Shown: in pieces, positions 32,341 through 40,104 of the stretch
Layout of the letters: the number at the start of each line of letters is the position of its first letter
How positions within the stretch are numbered: position 1 is the stretch's first letter
Source: CAWKCE01 sp032127035
GTDB lineage: Bacteria > Actinomycetota > Actinomycetes > JAHEKZ01
Assembly (NCBI GenBank): GCA_963848085.1
Contig: CAWKCE010000004.1
Location: 62,001-126,000 of the forward strand
Length of the DNA stretch: 64,000 bases
Reading direction: 5' to 3'
Made by a program: the position numbers and the translations under genes
The notes under the pieces: model-generated
The model's input: the letters and a program-made list of their open reading frames with translations, nothing else
What the model was told of the DNA's origin: nothing
Database searches by the model: none

Positions 32341-33438
32341 ATGAGCACCAAAACTGTTCGCTACGTCCTCAACAGCCTGCTGCTCGTCGCACTTGTCGTC
32401 GCGCTGGGGAGCGGGCTCGTCGTCGATCGGCTCGACCTGCACGGCTTCAGCCCCCACCGGTGGGCGGGCTACGCCCTGGCTGTGCTGGGCGCGGTGCACG
32501 TCGCCCGCCACTGGCGCTGGTTCCTGCCGGGACGCAGCGCGCCAGCGACACGTACCGCCACGGGGGAGCTGAGCGACGCCCAGCCCACCGTGCCGGAACC
32601 TGCTGCACCCGAGCCGGTGGCGCGTCCGACCCGGCGAGCGGCGCTCGTAGCCGTTGGAGCGGGGGCGGCGGGCGCGCTTGTGGGCTGGGGGGCCAAGACC
32701 ACGCTGTCCCCGACGCCCTATCCCGGAGGTGACGTCGGGCTCTTCTACCACCGCGAGAGCTCGCTCGGGCTCCGCAACCTTCTCGGCGACCTGCTGGACT
32801 GGGGGCGTCGCCCCTCGCAGTACAAGCAGGTTGTGGGTACGGCGCCGATCCCGCTGCCGTCGGTGACGGACGCTCCGGTGATGTCGTTTGACGCGGCGCT
32901 GCGGCAACGGAGGTCGCTTCGCTCATACGCCGACCGCGGCCTCAGCACGGAGGAGCTGGCCTGGATCGTGTCGTCGGCGACCGCGATCACCTCTGCAGAC
33001 GGCCGTCGCGTGGCGCCGTCAGCCGGGGCGTTGTATCCGCTCGAGACCTACGTGGCAGTCCACCGCGTCGACGGGGTCGACGCGGGGCTCTACCACGTCG
33101 ACGTGCGCGGACAGGCGCTGGAACCGCTGCGGGCCGGCTCGGTTGCCGGAGACCTGCTCGTCGCAGGACTCGGGCAGAGCTTTCTTCGTGAGGCGCCACT
33201 GGTCATCATCGTGAGCGGCATCTTCCAGCGAACCCGCTGGAAGTACCGCCAGCGCCACTACCGCTACCTCTGCTGGGAGGGCGGTCACGTGGCGCAGAAC
33301 GTCTACCTCGCCGCGGAGGCCGCCGGGCTCGGCGCCTGCATGGTTGGGTCGTTCCTCGACGGCAGTGTGAACGAGCTGCTGCGAGTGGATGGGCGAGAGG
33401 AGGCGGCGCTCGGCCTGATCGCGATCGGCGCGCGCTAA
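32341..33438 (+). CDS. Membrane-anchored SagB/ThcOx-type flavin oxidoreductase
   Basis: 365 residues from ATG 32341 (GAGGGA eight bases upstream). An N-terminal segment with two membrane helices and histidines (LVALVVALGSGLVVDRLDLH and HRWAGYALAVLGAVHVARHW) looks like a DUF4405-type cytochrome-like anchor. A Pro/Ala linker and a third helix (AALVAVGAGAAGALVGWGAK) follow. The rest is a nitroreductase fold of the SagB/ThcOx group: RQRRSLRSYADRGLSTEELA, RRVAPSAGALYPLETYVAV, and CWEGGHVAQNVYLAAEAAGL. SagB enzymes oxidise azolines in peptide toxins, but no cyclodehydratase or precursor is nearby; a redox role at the membrane is my inference. Confidence 0.8.
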   Translation: MSTKTVRYVLNSLLLVALVVALGSGLVVDRLDLHGFSPHRWAGYALAVLGAVHVARHWRWFLPGRSAPATRTATGELSDAQPTVPEPAAPEPVARPTRRAALVAVGAGAAGALVGWGAKTTLSPTPYPGGDVGLFYHRESSLGLRNLLGDLLDWGRRPSQYKQVVGTAPIPLPSVTDAPVMSFDAALRQRRSLRSYADRGLSTEELAWIVSSATAITSADGRRVAPSAGALYPLETYVAVHRVDGVDAGLYHVDVRGQALEPLRAGSVAGDLLVAGLGQSFLREAPLVIIVSGIFQRTRWKYRQRHYRYLCWEGGHVAQNVYLAAEAAGLGACMVGSFLDGSVNELLRVDGREEAALGLIAIGAR

Positions 33439-33454
33439 GGCAGCACCCGCGCGA

Positions 33455-34291
33455 CTACGTGACTGGCTCGGGTACCTCGACCCGCGCTGCTGCTGCTGCA
33501 ACTGTTTCCCGTCGCCGCGGTGGGAAGACCAGCCGGGCGACAGCGAACACGACCGCGGCGATCGCCATCCCCGCGACGCCGTCGAGCCACCAGTGGTTGG
33601 CCGTTGCTACCACGACCACGGACGTCACGACGAAGTGCACGACGAGCAGCCAGCGCCACCGGCTGGTGCTCACCGCGACTCCAAAGCCGGCGATGATCGC
33701 CGCCCACGCGACGTGGATCGACGGCATTGCCGCGAGCTGGGCCGCGATGCCGGTGCCATTCGGTCCGTACACGGACTGGCCGTAGGTCAAGCCGGTGTCG
33801 ACGAACCCGAGGTTGGGCATCAGTCTCGGTGGTGCGACCGGGACGTGCTGGATCGCGACGCAGGCCAAGGTCGTCCCAGCCACGGTGACGCAGGCCAACA
33901 CGTAGTACGCCTTGTGGCGCCACCACATCCAGATGATGAAAGCCGTCATCGACGTCAGGTGCAGTCCGGAGTAGTAGGCGTTCATCACCTTCACGACGGC
34001 CGGGTAGGGGAGCACCCACTGTTGGATCATCAGCTCGCTCGGCAGGCGGAGGCGCTGCTCCACCTCCCACAGCCATGCCGCACGCTCCTCTGCTCCGTCG
34101 GTGAGGGTGTGCGCGTGGTGCGCGGTGTGCTGGTAGACGGCGAACACGCCGACGACCACACCGAACTGCAGGCAGAACGCCCGCAGCTTCGCAAGCCCTG
34201 GCCTGCCGGAGAGAGCGCACAGCACGTAGCCGACGAACAAGCCTGCCGCGATCCATGCGCTGAGCTGCCAGCTGGCCTGCAGCATCTGCAC
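33455..34291 (-). CDS. PAP2-superfamily membrane phosphatase/transferase (Aur1/IPC-like)
   Basis: 278 residues with six or more hydrophobic helices. The PAP2 motifs in the Aur1-like form are AAMPSIHVAWAAI (motif 2 with the catalytic His) and TANHWWLDGVAGMA (motif 3 His-x4-Asp). Such proteins transfer phospho-head groups or act as lipid phosphatases; the substrate is unknown. It is convergent with the SagB-like gene, 16 bases apart. Confidence 0.82.
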   Translation of the reverse strand: MQMLQASWQLSAWIAAGLFVGYVLCALSGRPGLAKLRAFCLQFGVVVGVFAVYQHTAHHAHTLTDGAEERAAWLWEVEQRLRLPSELMIQQWVLPYPAVVKVMNAYYSGLHLTSMTAFIIWMWWRHKAYYVLACVTVAGTTLACVAIQHVPVAPPRLMPNLGFVDTGLTYGQSVYGPNGTGIAAQLAAMPSIHVAWAAIIAGFGVAVSTSRWRWLLVVHFVVTSVVVVATANHWWLDGVAGMAIAAVVFAVARLVFPPRRRETVAAAAARVEVPEPVT

Positions 34292-34397
34292 GGTGGGCTC
34301 CTACGCTCTCGTCAGGGGGCGACCAACTCGCCCTCGGGGCACGCTACGTCAGTTGTAGGGCCCGCGTAACTGTTGCCCGACAGCCACCCAGTCTTGG

Positions 34398-34838
34398 CTA
34401 CTCGGTCATCGGCCGGAGCACGAAGACCGGGATCTCGCGGTCAGTCCTGCGCTGGTAGGCGGCGTAGTCCGGGAAGGCCGCGACGGCGCGTGCCCACCAG
34501 GCGGTCTTCTCGTCCCCGGTGACTTCGTCGGCGAGCATGTCCTGCCGGACCGGACCGTCCTGCAGCTCGACGTGAGGGTCGGCGTCAAGGTTGTAGTACC
34601 AGAACGGGTGGGTCGGCGCCCCGCCGTTGGAGGCAACCACGGCGTACCACCCGTCGTGCTCCACACGCATCAGGGGCGTCTTGCGGATCTTGCCCGTCCT
34701 CGTGCCCCGTGACGTGAGCAGGACCACGGGCATCCCACGCATCGTGGTGCCCTTGGTGCCGCCGGAGTGCTCGTACGTCTCGACTTGGTCTCGCACCCAG
34801 GTCTCCGGGCTGGGTTCGTACTCACCGGTAAGAGGCAT
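34398..34838 (-). CDS. Nitroreductase family deazaflavin-dependent oxidoreductase
   Basis: 146 residues typical of F420-dependent Ddn-like proteins: GTKGTTMRGMPVVLLTSRGT (start of the barrel), TRTGKIRKTPLMRVEHDGWY, AVVASNGGAPTHPFWYYNL and DPHVELQDG. The K-x-R-x-T-P-L-M strand and GG-x(3)-HP-x-WYYNL are characteristic F420-binding residues. Second member of this family within 3 kb. A single-gene unit. Confidence 0.88.
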   Translation of the reverse strand: MPLTGEYEPSPETWVRDQVETYEHSGGTKGTTMRGMPVVLLTSRGTRTGKIRKTPLMRVEHDGWYAVVASNGGAPTHPFWYYNLDADPHVELQDGPVRQDMLADEVTGDEKTAWWARAVAAFPDYAAYQRRTDREIPVFVLRPMTE

Positions 34839-34962
34839 GGAAGCGAGTCAACCAGGCGGGGGCTCACGACACCGAGACGCCCCGGCGTGGCCCTTGCTGG
34901 GCTGGCTGTGGTTGACGTGGCTCCCGTGGCCGGCTTCAGCAGATAGGGGAGCGGCGCCGGCG

Positions 34963-35850
34963 TCAGGTCACCGAGGCTGCGTAGATGCTGGCGATCGACG
35001 CGTCGAGCGCGGCATCAAACTCGTCGGCGCTCTGCTGCGCGGTCAGCCCCTCGGTGAGCGCTCGGGAGAAGCTCGCCACCACGCCATGGTTGCGGGCCAG
35101 GCGGGCGTTCGCCTCGTCGCGCGAGTAGCCGCCGGACAGGGCGACGACGCGAAGGATCCGTGGATGGGCCACGAGGTCGGAGTAGAAGTCGTCCTGGTCG
35201 GGGAGGGTGAGCTTCAGCATCACCTGCTGGTCGTCCCCCAGTCGGGAGAGCTCGGCCACGATCCCGGCTTTGAGCAAGTCCTCGGCGGCGGCCTTCTGTG
35301 GGCTGTGAATATCGATCTCCGGCTCGATGATCGGAACCAGGCCGGAGGCCAGGATCTGACGCCCAAGCTGGAACTGCTGGCTGACGACGGAATCGACTCC
35401 TGCCGGATCGGCGAGCTTGATGACCGAGCGCATCTTCGTGCCGAACACGCCGTGCGACACCGCGCGGGCCAACAGCGCGTCCAGGTCAGGAATGGGCTTC
35501 ATGACCTGGACGCCGTCGGCTTCCGCAGCCAGCCCCTTGTCGACCTTCAGGAACGGGACGACGTTCTTCTCCTCCCAGAGGAACTCCGCGGAGCCCTTTC
35601 CCTCGACCTGGCGGTCCATCGTCATCTCGAACAAGATGGCGCCGAGAATGCGGTCGCCGGTGAACGCCGAACTGGTGATGATCCGCGTCCGCATCTCGTG
35701 GATGCGGTCGAACATCTCGTCGTCGTTGGAGTATGCGGTCTCGTCGAGCCCGTAGAGCCGTAAGGCCTTGGGGCTGCTACCACCGCTCTGGTCCAGGGCC
35801 GCGATGAAGCCGTTCCCGCTCCTGACCTTGTCGAGCTGCTGCTGGTTCAC
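34963..35850 (-). CDS. Class I fructose-bisphosphate aldolase
   Basis: 295 residues; glycolytic/gluconeogenic cleavage of fructose-1,6-bisphosphate through a Schiff base. Family features: GNGFIAALDQSGGSSPKALR near 12-31, DGVQVMKPIPDLDALL, EPEIDIHSPQKAA, and the Schiff-base lysine in QQVMLKLTLPDQ (about 217). RVVALSGGYSRDEANARLAR is the phosphate loop. This compact bacterial class I form is found in addition to class II enzymes in many actinobacteria. Divergent from the SDR gene across 230 bases that contain a 9-bp inverted repeat. Confidence 0.93.
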   Translation of the reverse strand: MNQQQLDKVRSGNGFIAALDQSGGSSPKALRLYGLDETAYSNDDEMFDRIHEMRTRIITSSAFTGDRILGAILFEMTMDRQVEGKGSAEFLWEEKNVVPFLKVDKGLAAEADGVQVMKPIPDLDALLARAVSHGVFGTKMRSVIKLADPAGVDSVVSQQFQLGRQILASGLVPIIEPEIDIHSPQKAAAEDLLKAGIVAELSRLGDDQQVMLKLTLPDQDDFYSDLVAHPRILRVVALSGGYSRDEANARLARNHGVVASFSRALTEGLTAQQSADEFDAALDASIASIYAASVT

Positions 35851-35984
35851 CAGTGCTCCCGTCGCATCGAGTCCATGTCCAGGAGGTCGCCGGGTCGGCT
35901 GCGCCGGGCAGCGTCACAACGGCCCTCGCAAGCAGTCTCCCGCATGGGCAGAGTGGCCTGCCACCCCAGGGGGAGGATGGGCTC

Positions 35985-36028
35985 GACGCCTCACGCGCGC
36001 AGTAGCCCCACCGCGCCGATGAGGCGTC
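35985..36028. promoter_or_regulatory. 9-bp inverted repeat between the aldolase and SDR genes
   Basis: GACGCCTCA (35985-35993) and TGAGGCGTC (36020-36028) are perfect inverted copies separated by 26 bases, in the shared upstream region of two divergent genes. This could be a pair of regulator half-sites. No further evidence. Confidence 0.35.
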
Positions 36029-36083
36029 ACCACGATGGGGCATGCTGCTGGTTGAGCAGGTGTCGTCAATGAGGGGAGCACCA

Positions 36084-36821
36084 ATGCCGGTGGAGACGCA
36101 GGACCTATCCGGGACCGTGGTGGCAATCACGGGGGCTACCGCCGGGATCGGCGCAGCCGCCGCCCGACTGTTGGTGGAAGCCGGTGCGAACGTCGCGCTG
36201 AACGGCCGCCGCCAGGACCGGCTGGACGAGCTGGTGACCGAGCTTGGGGCTGACCGTGCGGTTGCGGTCGCCGGGGACGTGCGGCGCCCGGAGGACAACG
36301 TTGCCCTGGTGAACGCCGCTCTGGAGCGATGGGGTCGACTCGACTCCGTCGTGCCCAACGCCGGAATCGGTATGTACGGGGGCATCCTCGACTACGCCGA
36401 CGACGAGATCGCCCGGATGATCGACACCAACTTCACTGGCACGGTGTGGCTGGTTCGGGCAGCGGTTCCGGCGATGCTGGAGACCACCGGAGGCGGTGAC
36501 GTCGTGATTGTGGCGTCAGTGGCCGGCCTCCGCGGCGGCGGCGACGAGGCGGTGTACGCCGGAACGAAGTTCGCACAGGTCGGCCTGGCCGGAGCGCTCG
36601 ACCGCGAGCTGCGCGAGCTCGGTGTCAGGGTCACCGCCGTCTGTCCAGCTGGGGTCGAGACCGAGTTCGCCCTCGGAGTCGGACGCACCGCCGGCGACCC
36701 GTCACTCCAGGACTACCTGCGGCCGGAGGACGTAGCTCACGCCGTCGTCACAGTGCTCCAGCAGCCCCGAAGGGTGCGGACGACGCTGTGGGCCTTGTGG
36801 TCCATGGGCCAACAGTCCTGA
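36084..36821 (+). CDS. Short-chain dehydrogenase/reductase (SDR)
   Basis: 245 residues. Cofactor motif TGATAGIG at 16-23, NAG at about 93 (PNAGIGMYGG), catalytic Ser in VIVASVAGLRGG and Tyr/Lys in YAGTKFAQVGLAGAL. A Gly-Arg-Arg (NGRR) after the second strand favours NADP. Starts at 36069 and 36042 are possible, but 36084 has GAGGGG upstream and fits family length. xylB follows after 63 bases on the same strand; a link to sugar metabolism is possible but not shown. Confidence 0.89.
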   Translation: MPVETQDLSGTVVAITGATAGIGAAAARLLVEAGANVALNGRRQDRLDELVTELGADRAVAVAGDVRRPEDNVALVNAALERWGRLDSVVPNAGIGMYGGILDYADDEIARMIDTNFTGTVWLVRAAVPAMLETTGGGDVVIVASVAGLRGGGDEAVYAGTKFAQVGLAGALDRELRELGVRVTAVCPAGVETEFALGVGRTAGDPSLQDYLRPEDVAHAVVTVLQQPRRVRTTLWALWSMGQQS

Positions 36822-36884
36822 CGTCGGTCGGGACGACGCCGTCGGTGTCGGAGCGGCCGCAGTGACATGGGGAGGGGCGAAGCG

Positions 36885-38399
36885 ATGAGTACCGGCCCGA
36901 CGGGGCGCCATGAGTTCCTGTTGGGCTTGGACGTCTCCACCACCGCGACCAAGGCCGTGCTCGTCGATGAGGCCGGACGCGTCGCGGCGGTCGGGGTCGG
37001 CGAGTACGGCTTCGAGACCCCGCAGCCGGGATGGTCCGAGCAGGACCCCTCGTCGTGGTGGGAAGCAGCCCAGGGGGCCATCCGGTCGGTACTCGCTGAC
37101 GCAGGGACCTCCGGAGAAGCGGTCAGGGCGGTCGGGCTGACCGGGCAGATGCACGGCTCGGTCCTGCTGGACGCGGCTGGCGAGGTCGTCCGACCAGCAC
37201 TGTTGTGGAACGACCAGCGTACGTCGGCGGAGTGCGACGAAATCCGGTCGCTGGTGGGCGCTCGACGACTGGTGCAACTCACCGGAAACGATGCACTCAC
37301 TGGGTACACCGCACCCAAGCTGCTCTGGGTTCGCAGGTACGAGCCGCGGAACTGGGCCCGGGTGGCACATCTCGTGCTCCCCAAGGATTACGTTCGCCTG
37401 CGCCTCACCGGCGAGTACGCGACGGATGTGGCCGACGGGTCGGGGACGCTTCTCATGGACGTCTCCGAGAGGACTTGGTCGCCGGAGGTGATGTCGGCGC
37501 TGTCGCTGGACCCCGCCATGCTGCCGACGCTGCACGAGGGTCCGGAGGTGACCGGGACTGTGTCGAGGTCGGCAGCGGACCTCACCGGGCTGGCGGCGGG
37601 TACGCCCGTGGTGGCCGGAGGCGGGGACCAGGCGGCGAATGCGGTCGGGGTCGGGGCGGTGCGCGGCACCGTGGGTGCATTGTCCCTCGGCACATCCGGC
37701 GTGGTGTTCGTCCCCACCGACCGCCCGGTGGTCGAGACCCTCGGTCGGGTGCATGCCTTCTGCCACGCGGTGCCGGGCACCTGGCACGTGATGGGCGTGA
37801 TGCTGTCGGCCGCGGGGTCGTTGCGCTGGTACCGCGACACGGTGGCGCCGGGAGTCGACTTCGGCGTGCTGGTCGAAGAGGCGCGTGAGGTTCCGGCCGG
37901 TGCCGAGGGTCTGCGGTTCCTGCCCTACCTAACCGGTGAGCGGACACCGCATGCTGACCCCAACGCGCGCGGCGCGTTCGTCGGGCTCACCGTCCGGCAC
38001 GGCCGGGCTCACCTCACCCGGGCCGTTCTGGAGGGTGTCGCCTTCGGGCTGCGGGACGGGCTGGAGCTCATGCGCTCCGCTGGTGTGGTGCTGCCGGAGG
38101 AGTTTCGCGCGTCCGGCGGTGGGACGCGGAGCCCCTTGTGGCGCCAGATCGTCGCCGACGTGCTCGGGGTCCAGCTGCGCACGACCCAGACCGTGGAGGG
38201 GGCGGCGTACGGCGCCGCCATCCTGGCGGGCGTCGCTGCGGGGTGGGGTGGCGACGTCTCGGAGCTGGCCGACGCCTTCGTGCAGTTGGCCGGCGCCGCG
38301 ACCGAGCCCGGCGCGGCCGGTGAGTACGACGCAGCGTACGACTCGTTCCGGCAGCTGTACCCCGCGCTGGCGCCGGGCTTCGCGACGCTCGACTCCTGA
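36885..38399 (+). CDS. xylB: Xylulokinase
   Basis: Phosphorylates D-xylulose for entry into the pentose phosphate pathway. 504 residues of the FGGY family: FLLGLDVSTTATKAVLVDEA (ATP phosphate 1), GLTGQMHGSVLLD (xylulose-contacting M-H-G), LPKDYVRLRLTGEYATD, the catalytic Asp in GGGDQAANAVGVGAVRGT and LGTSGVVFV. ATG 36885 follows a GAGGGG site; an ATG 18 bases upstream is less likely. The isomerase, dehydrogenase and importer genes of the same pathway lie at 42-48 kb. Confidence 0.93.
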   Translation: MSTGPTGRHEFLLGLDVSTTATKAVLVDEAGRVAAVGVGEYGFETPQPGWSEQDPSSWWEAAQGAIRSVLADAGTSGEAVRAVGLTGQMHGSVLLDAAGEVVRPALLWNDQRTSAECDEIRSLVGARRLVQLTGNDALTGYTAPKLLWVRRYEPRNWARVAHLVLPKDYVRLRLTGEYATDVADGSGTLLMDVSERTWSPEVMSALSLDPAMLPTLHEGPEVTGTVSRSAADLTGLAAGTPVVAGGGDQAANAVGVGAVRGTVGALSLGTSGVVFVPTDRPVVETLGRVHAFCHAVPGTWHVMGVMLSAAGSLRWYRDTVAPGVDFGVLVEEAREVPAGAEGLRFLPYLTGERTPHADPNARGAFVGLTVRHGRAHLTRAVLEGVAFGLRDGLELMRSAGVVLPEEFRASGGGTRSPLWRQIVADVLGVQLRTTQTVEGAAYGAAILAGVAAGWGGDVSELADAFVQLAGAATEPGAAGEYDAAYDSFRQLYPALAPGFATLDS

Positions 38400-38412
38400 G
38401 CACCTACGGGGC

Positions 38413-40104
38413 TCAACCGCCTGGGGGAGTCCAGGTGACGGCCTCAGCTGACCCTCGCTCGACCACCACGAAGTGGTTGGCATCGACCGGGACCCAGGGG
38501 CCGGTCTCGCCGTCCGGCCAACGGACGCGGACGTCGGCGGCGTCCGACTGGCCCAGCCCGAGGTGAACCCAGCCGAGCTGCCCACTTGCGTGGCCGCCGC
38601 CGATCGTCAGCTGGCGCCGGCTGGTGCCGGCTGGGGTGCGCAGCTCGATCCACGATCCGATGGCGTCGCGGTTGGCTCCCGGCTGTTCCAGCCGGACCGC
38701 GAGCCAGTTCCCGATCGGGGTCGGGGCGGTGGCGTCCCCGCTGCCGGAGTTGCGCCACACCCGGACGTTCTCGCTGCGGTTGACCTCCACCAGGTCGAGC
38801 AGCCCGTCGAGGTTGAAGTCCGCGAGTGCGGCGCCCCGGCTACGGCCGAGGCTGACGATCCCGGACTCCCGAGCGCTCTCGACGAACGTCCCGTCGGGGC
38901 TGCCCAGCAGCAGGTTACTGGGGTCTGCGGCCGCGTGGTCGGGCTGCGCGTCGACGTTGCCCTTCGAGACGTACAGGTCGACGAGGCCGTCGTTGTTGAC
39001 GTCCTCGAACTCCGGGTGCCACGCCGTTGATGGCAGGACGTTGTCCCCCATGAACGGACGGTGAGCGGTCACTCCGCGTCGGATGGCGATGTCGGTGTAC
39101 GACGGCTGCCCCGCTGCACCGTCGAGGGTCTGGAGACGGTTGTCGCCCTGGCTGGTCAGGTACACCTCCGGCAGCCCGTCTCCGGTGACGTCCTGGCTGG
39201 CGATGCCCATGCCCCAGATGCGCAGCTCCTGCCAGCCTTCGCCGTGGGAGTACAGGCGCGGTGGCTCGCCGGCGTCGACGTGCCAGAGCTGCTCTTCGCC
39301 TTGGCGGTAGTAGTGGCGGTCGTTGGTCATCCGGAGGTCCCGACGACCGGTGCCGTCCCAGTCCGCGAACAGCACGGACAGGGTGCACCGCCCGGGGGCC
39401 AGCGCGATCGGTGGTCCGTACCTCGGCTGTCCCGGCTCAGCTCGGTACAGGGCGCTGTCGGCGCAGTGCCGGGAACCGTCCGCCCGCTCGGGACCGAGGT
39501 AGTTCCCGAAGGCCAAGGTGGGCAAGCTCGTCGGGTCCTCCCAGGTGGCGCTGAACCCCACGGTCCACGCATGACCGCCGTCGAAGCCCCACTGCTCGTT
39601 GGCGCGCTCGAACCGACACCCACCGAGACCACGAAGCAGAACGTTCTCGCCCTCGCGCAGCACCGCCAGGTCGATCTCCCCGTCCGCGTCGATGTCGACC
39701 GGGTAGGCGCCGGTGACCCTGCGGAGGTCGGTCGCCGGGTCCGAGACCTGCTCGAAGCCGAGCGCGCCACCGATGGTGCTGCGGTTTCGGTAGAGGGCGG
39801 CCGGATTCGTGCCGCCGGCCAGGTAGAGGTCGGGCAAGCCGTCGTCGTCGCAGTCGAGCACGGCGACCCCACCACCGACGTAGAACTGGAAACCGCCGTC
39901 GTAGACCTGTCGGATGCCGGATGCGACCGTCTCCTCGACGAACCGGGGTGGGACCGGAGCGGTGCTGGCGGGGGCGGCCAGTCCGGTCGAGGCAAGGAAG
40001 ACGGCGGCGCCGCCCAGGATGCCCGCGGCCAGACCTCCGGCGAACCATCGCGTTCTCCCCACGGGGGCGGCGGGCGTCGCGAGGGAGGTCACATCCGCAC
40101 TCAT
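38413..40104 (-). CDS. CRTAC1/FG-GAP repeat protein with ASPIC/UnbV C-terminus
   Basis: 563 residues. One N-terminal membrane segment or signal anchor (FAGGLAAGILGGAAVFLAS). At least four FG-GAP/VCBS calcium-type repeats follow: AVLDCDDDGLPDLYLAGG, PVDIDADGEIDLAVL, FEDVNNDGLVDLYVSKG, ALADFNLDGLLDLVEVNR, forming an extracellular beta-propeller. The C-terminus is the ASPIC/UnbV domain (NWLAVRLEQPGANRDAIGSW, then DVRVRWPDGETGPW). The start overlaps the haloperoxidase stop by four bases (ATGA at 40101-40104), so the two are coupled and likely act together outside the cell. The role of CRTAC1 proteins in bacteria is unknown. Confidence 0.87.
   Translation of the reverse strand: MSADVTSLATPAAPVGRTRWFAGGLAAGILGGAAVFLASTGLAAPASTAPVPPRFVEETVASGIRQVYDGGFQFYVGGGVAVLDCDDDGLPDLYLAGGTNPAALYRNRSTIGGALGFEQVSDPATDLRRVTGAYPVDIDADGEIDLAVLREGENVLLRGLGGCRFERANEQWGFDGGHAWTVGFSATWEDPTSLPTLAFGNYLGPERADGSRHCADSALYRAEPGQPRYGPPIALAPGRCTLSVLFADWDGTGRRDLRMTNDRHYYRQGEEQLWHVDAGEPPRLYSHGEGWQELRIWGMGIASQDVTGDGLPEVYLTSQGDNRLQTLDGAAGQPSYTDIAIRRGVTAHRPFMGDNVLPSTAWHPEFEDVNNDGLVDLYVSKGNVDAQPDHAAADPSNLLLGSPDGTFVESARESGIVSLGRSRGAALADFNLDGLLDLVEVNRSENVRVWRNSGSGDATAPTPIGNWLAVRLEQPGANRDAIGSWIELRTPAGTSRRQLTIGGGHASGQLGWVHLGLGQSDAADVRVRWPDGETGPWVPVDANHFVVVERGSAEAVTWTPPGG

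Noticed and set aside
32341..33438. Azol(in)e peptide (RiPP) gene cluster around SagB
   Set aside because: No YcaO cyclodehydratase, E1-like protein, transporter or short precursor gene within several kb.
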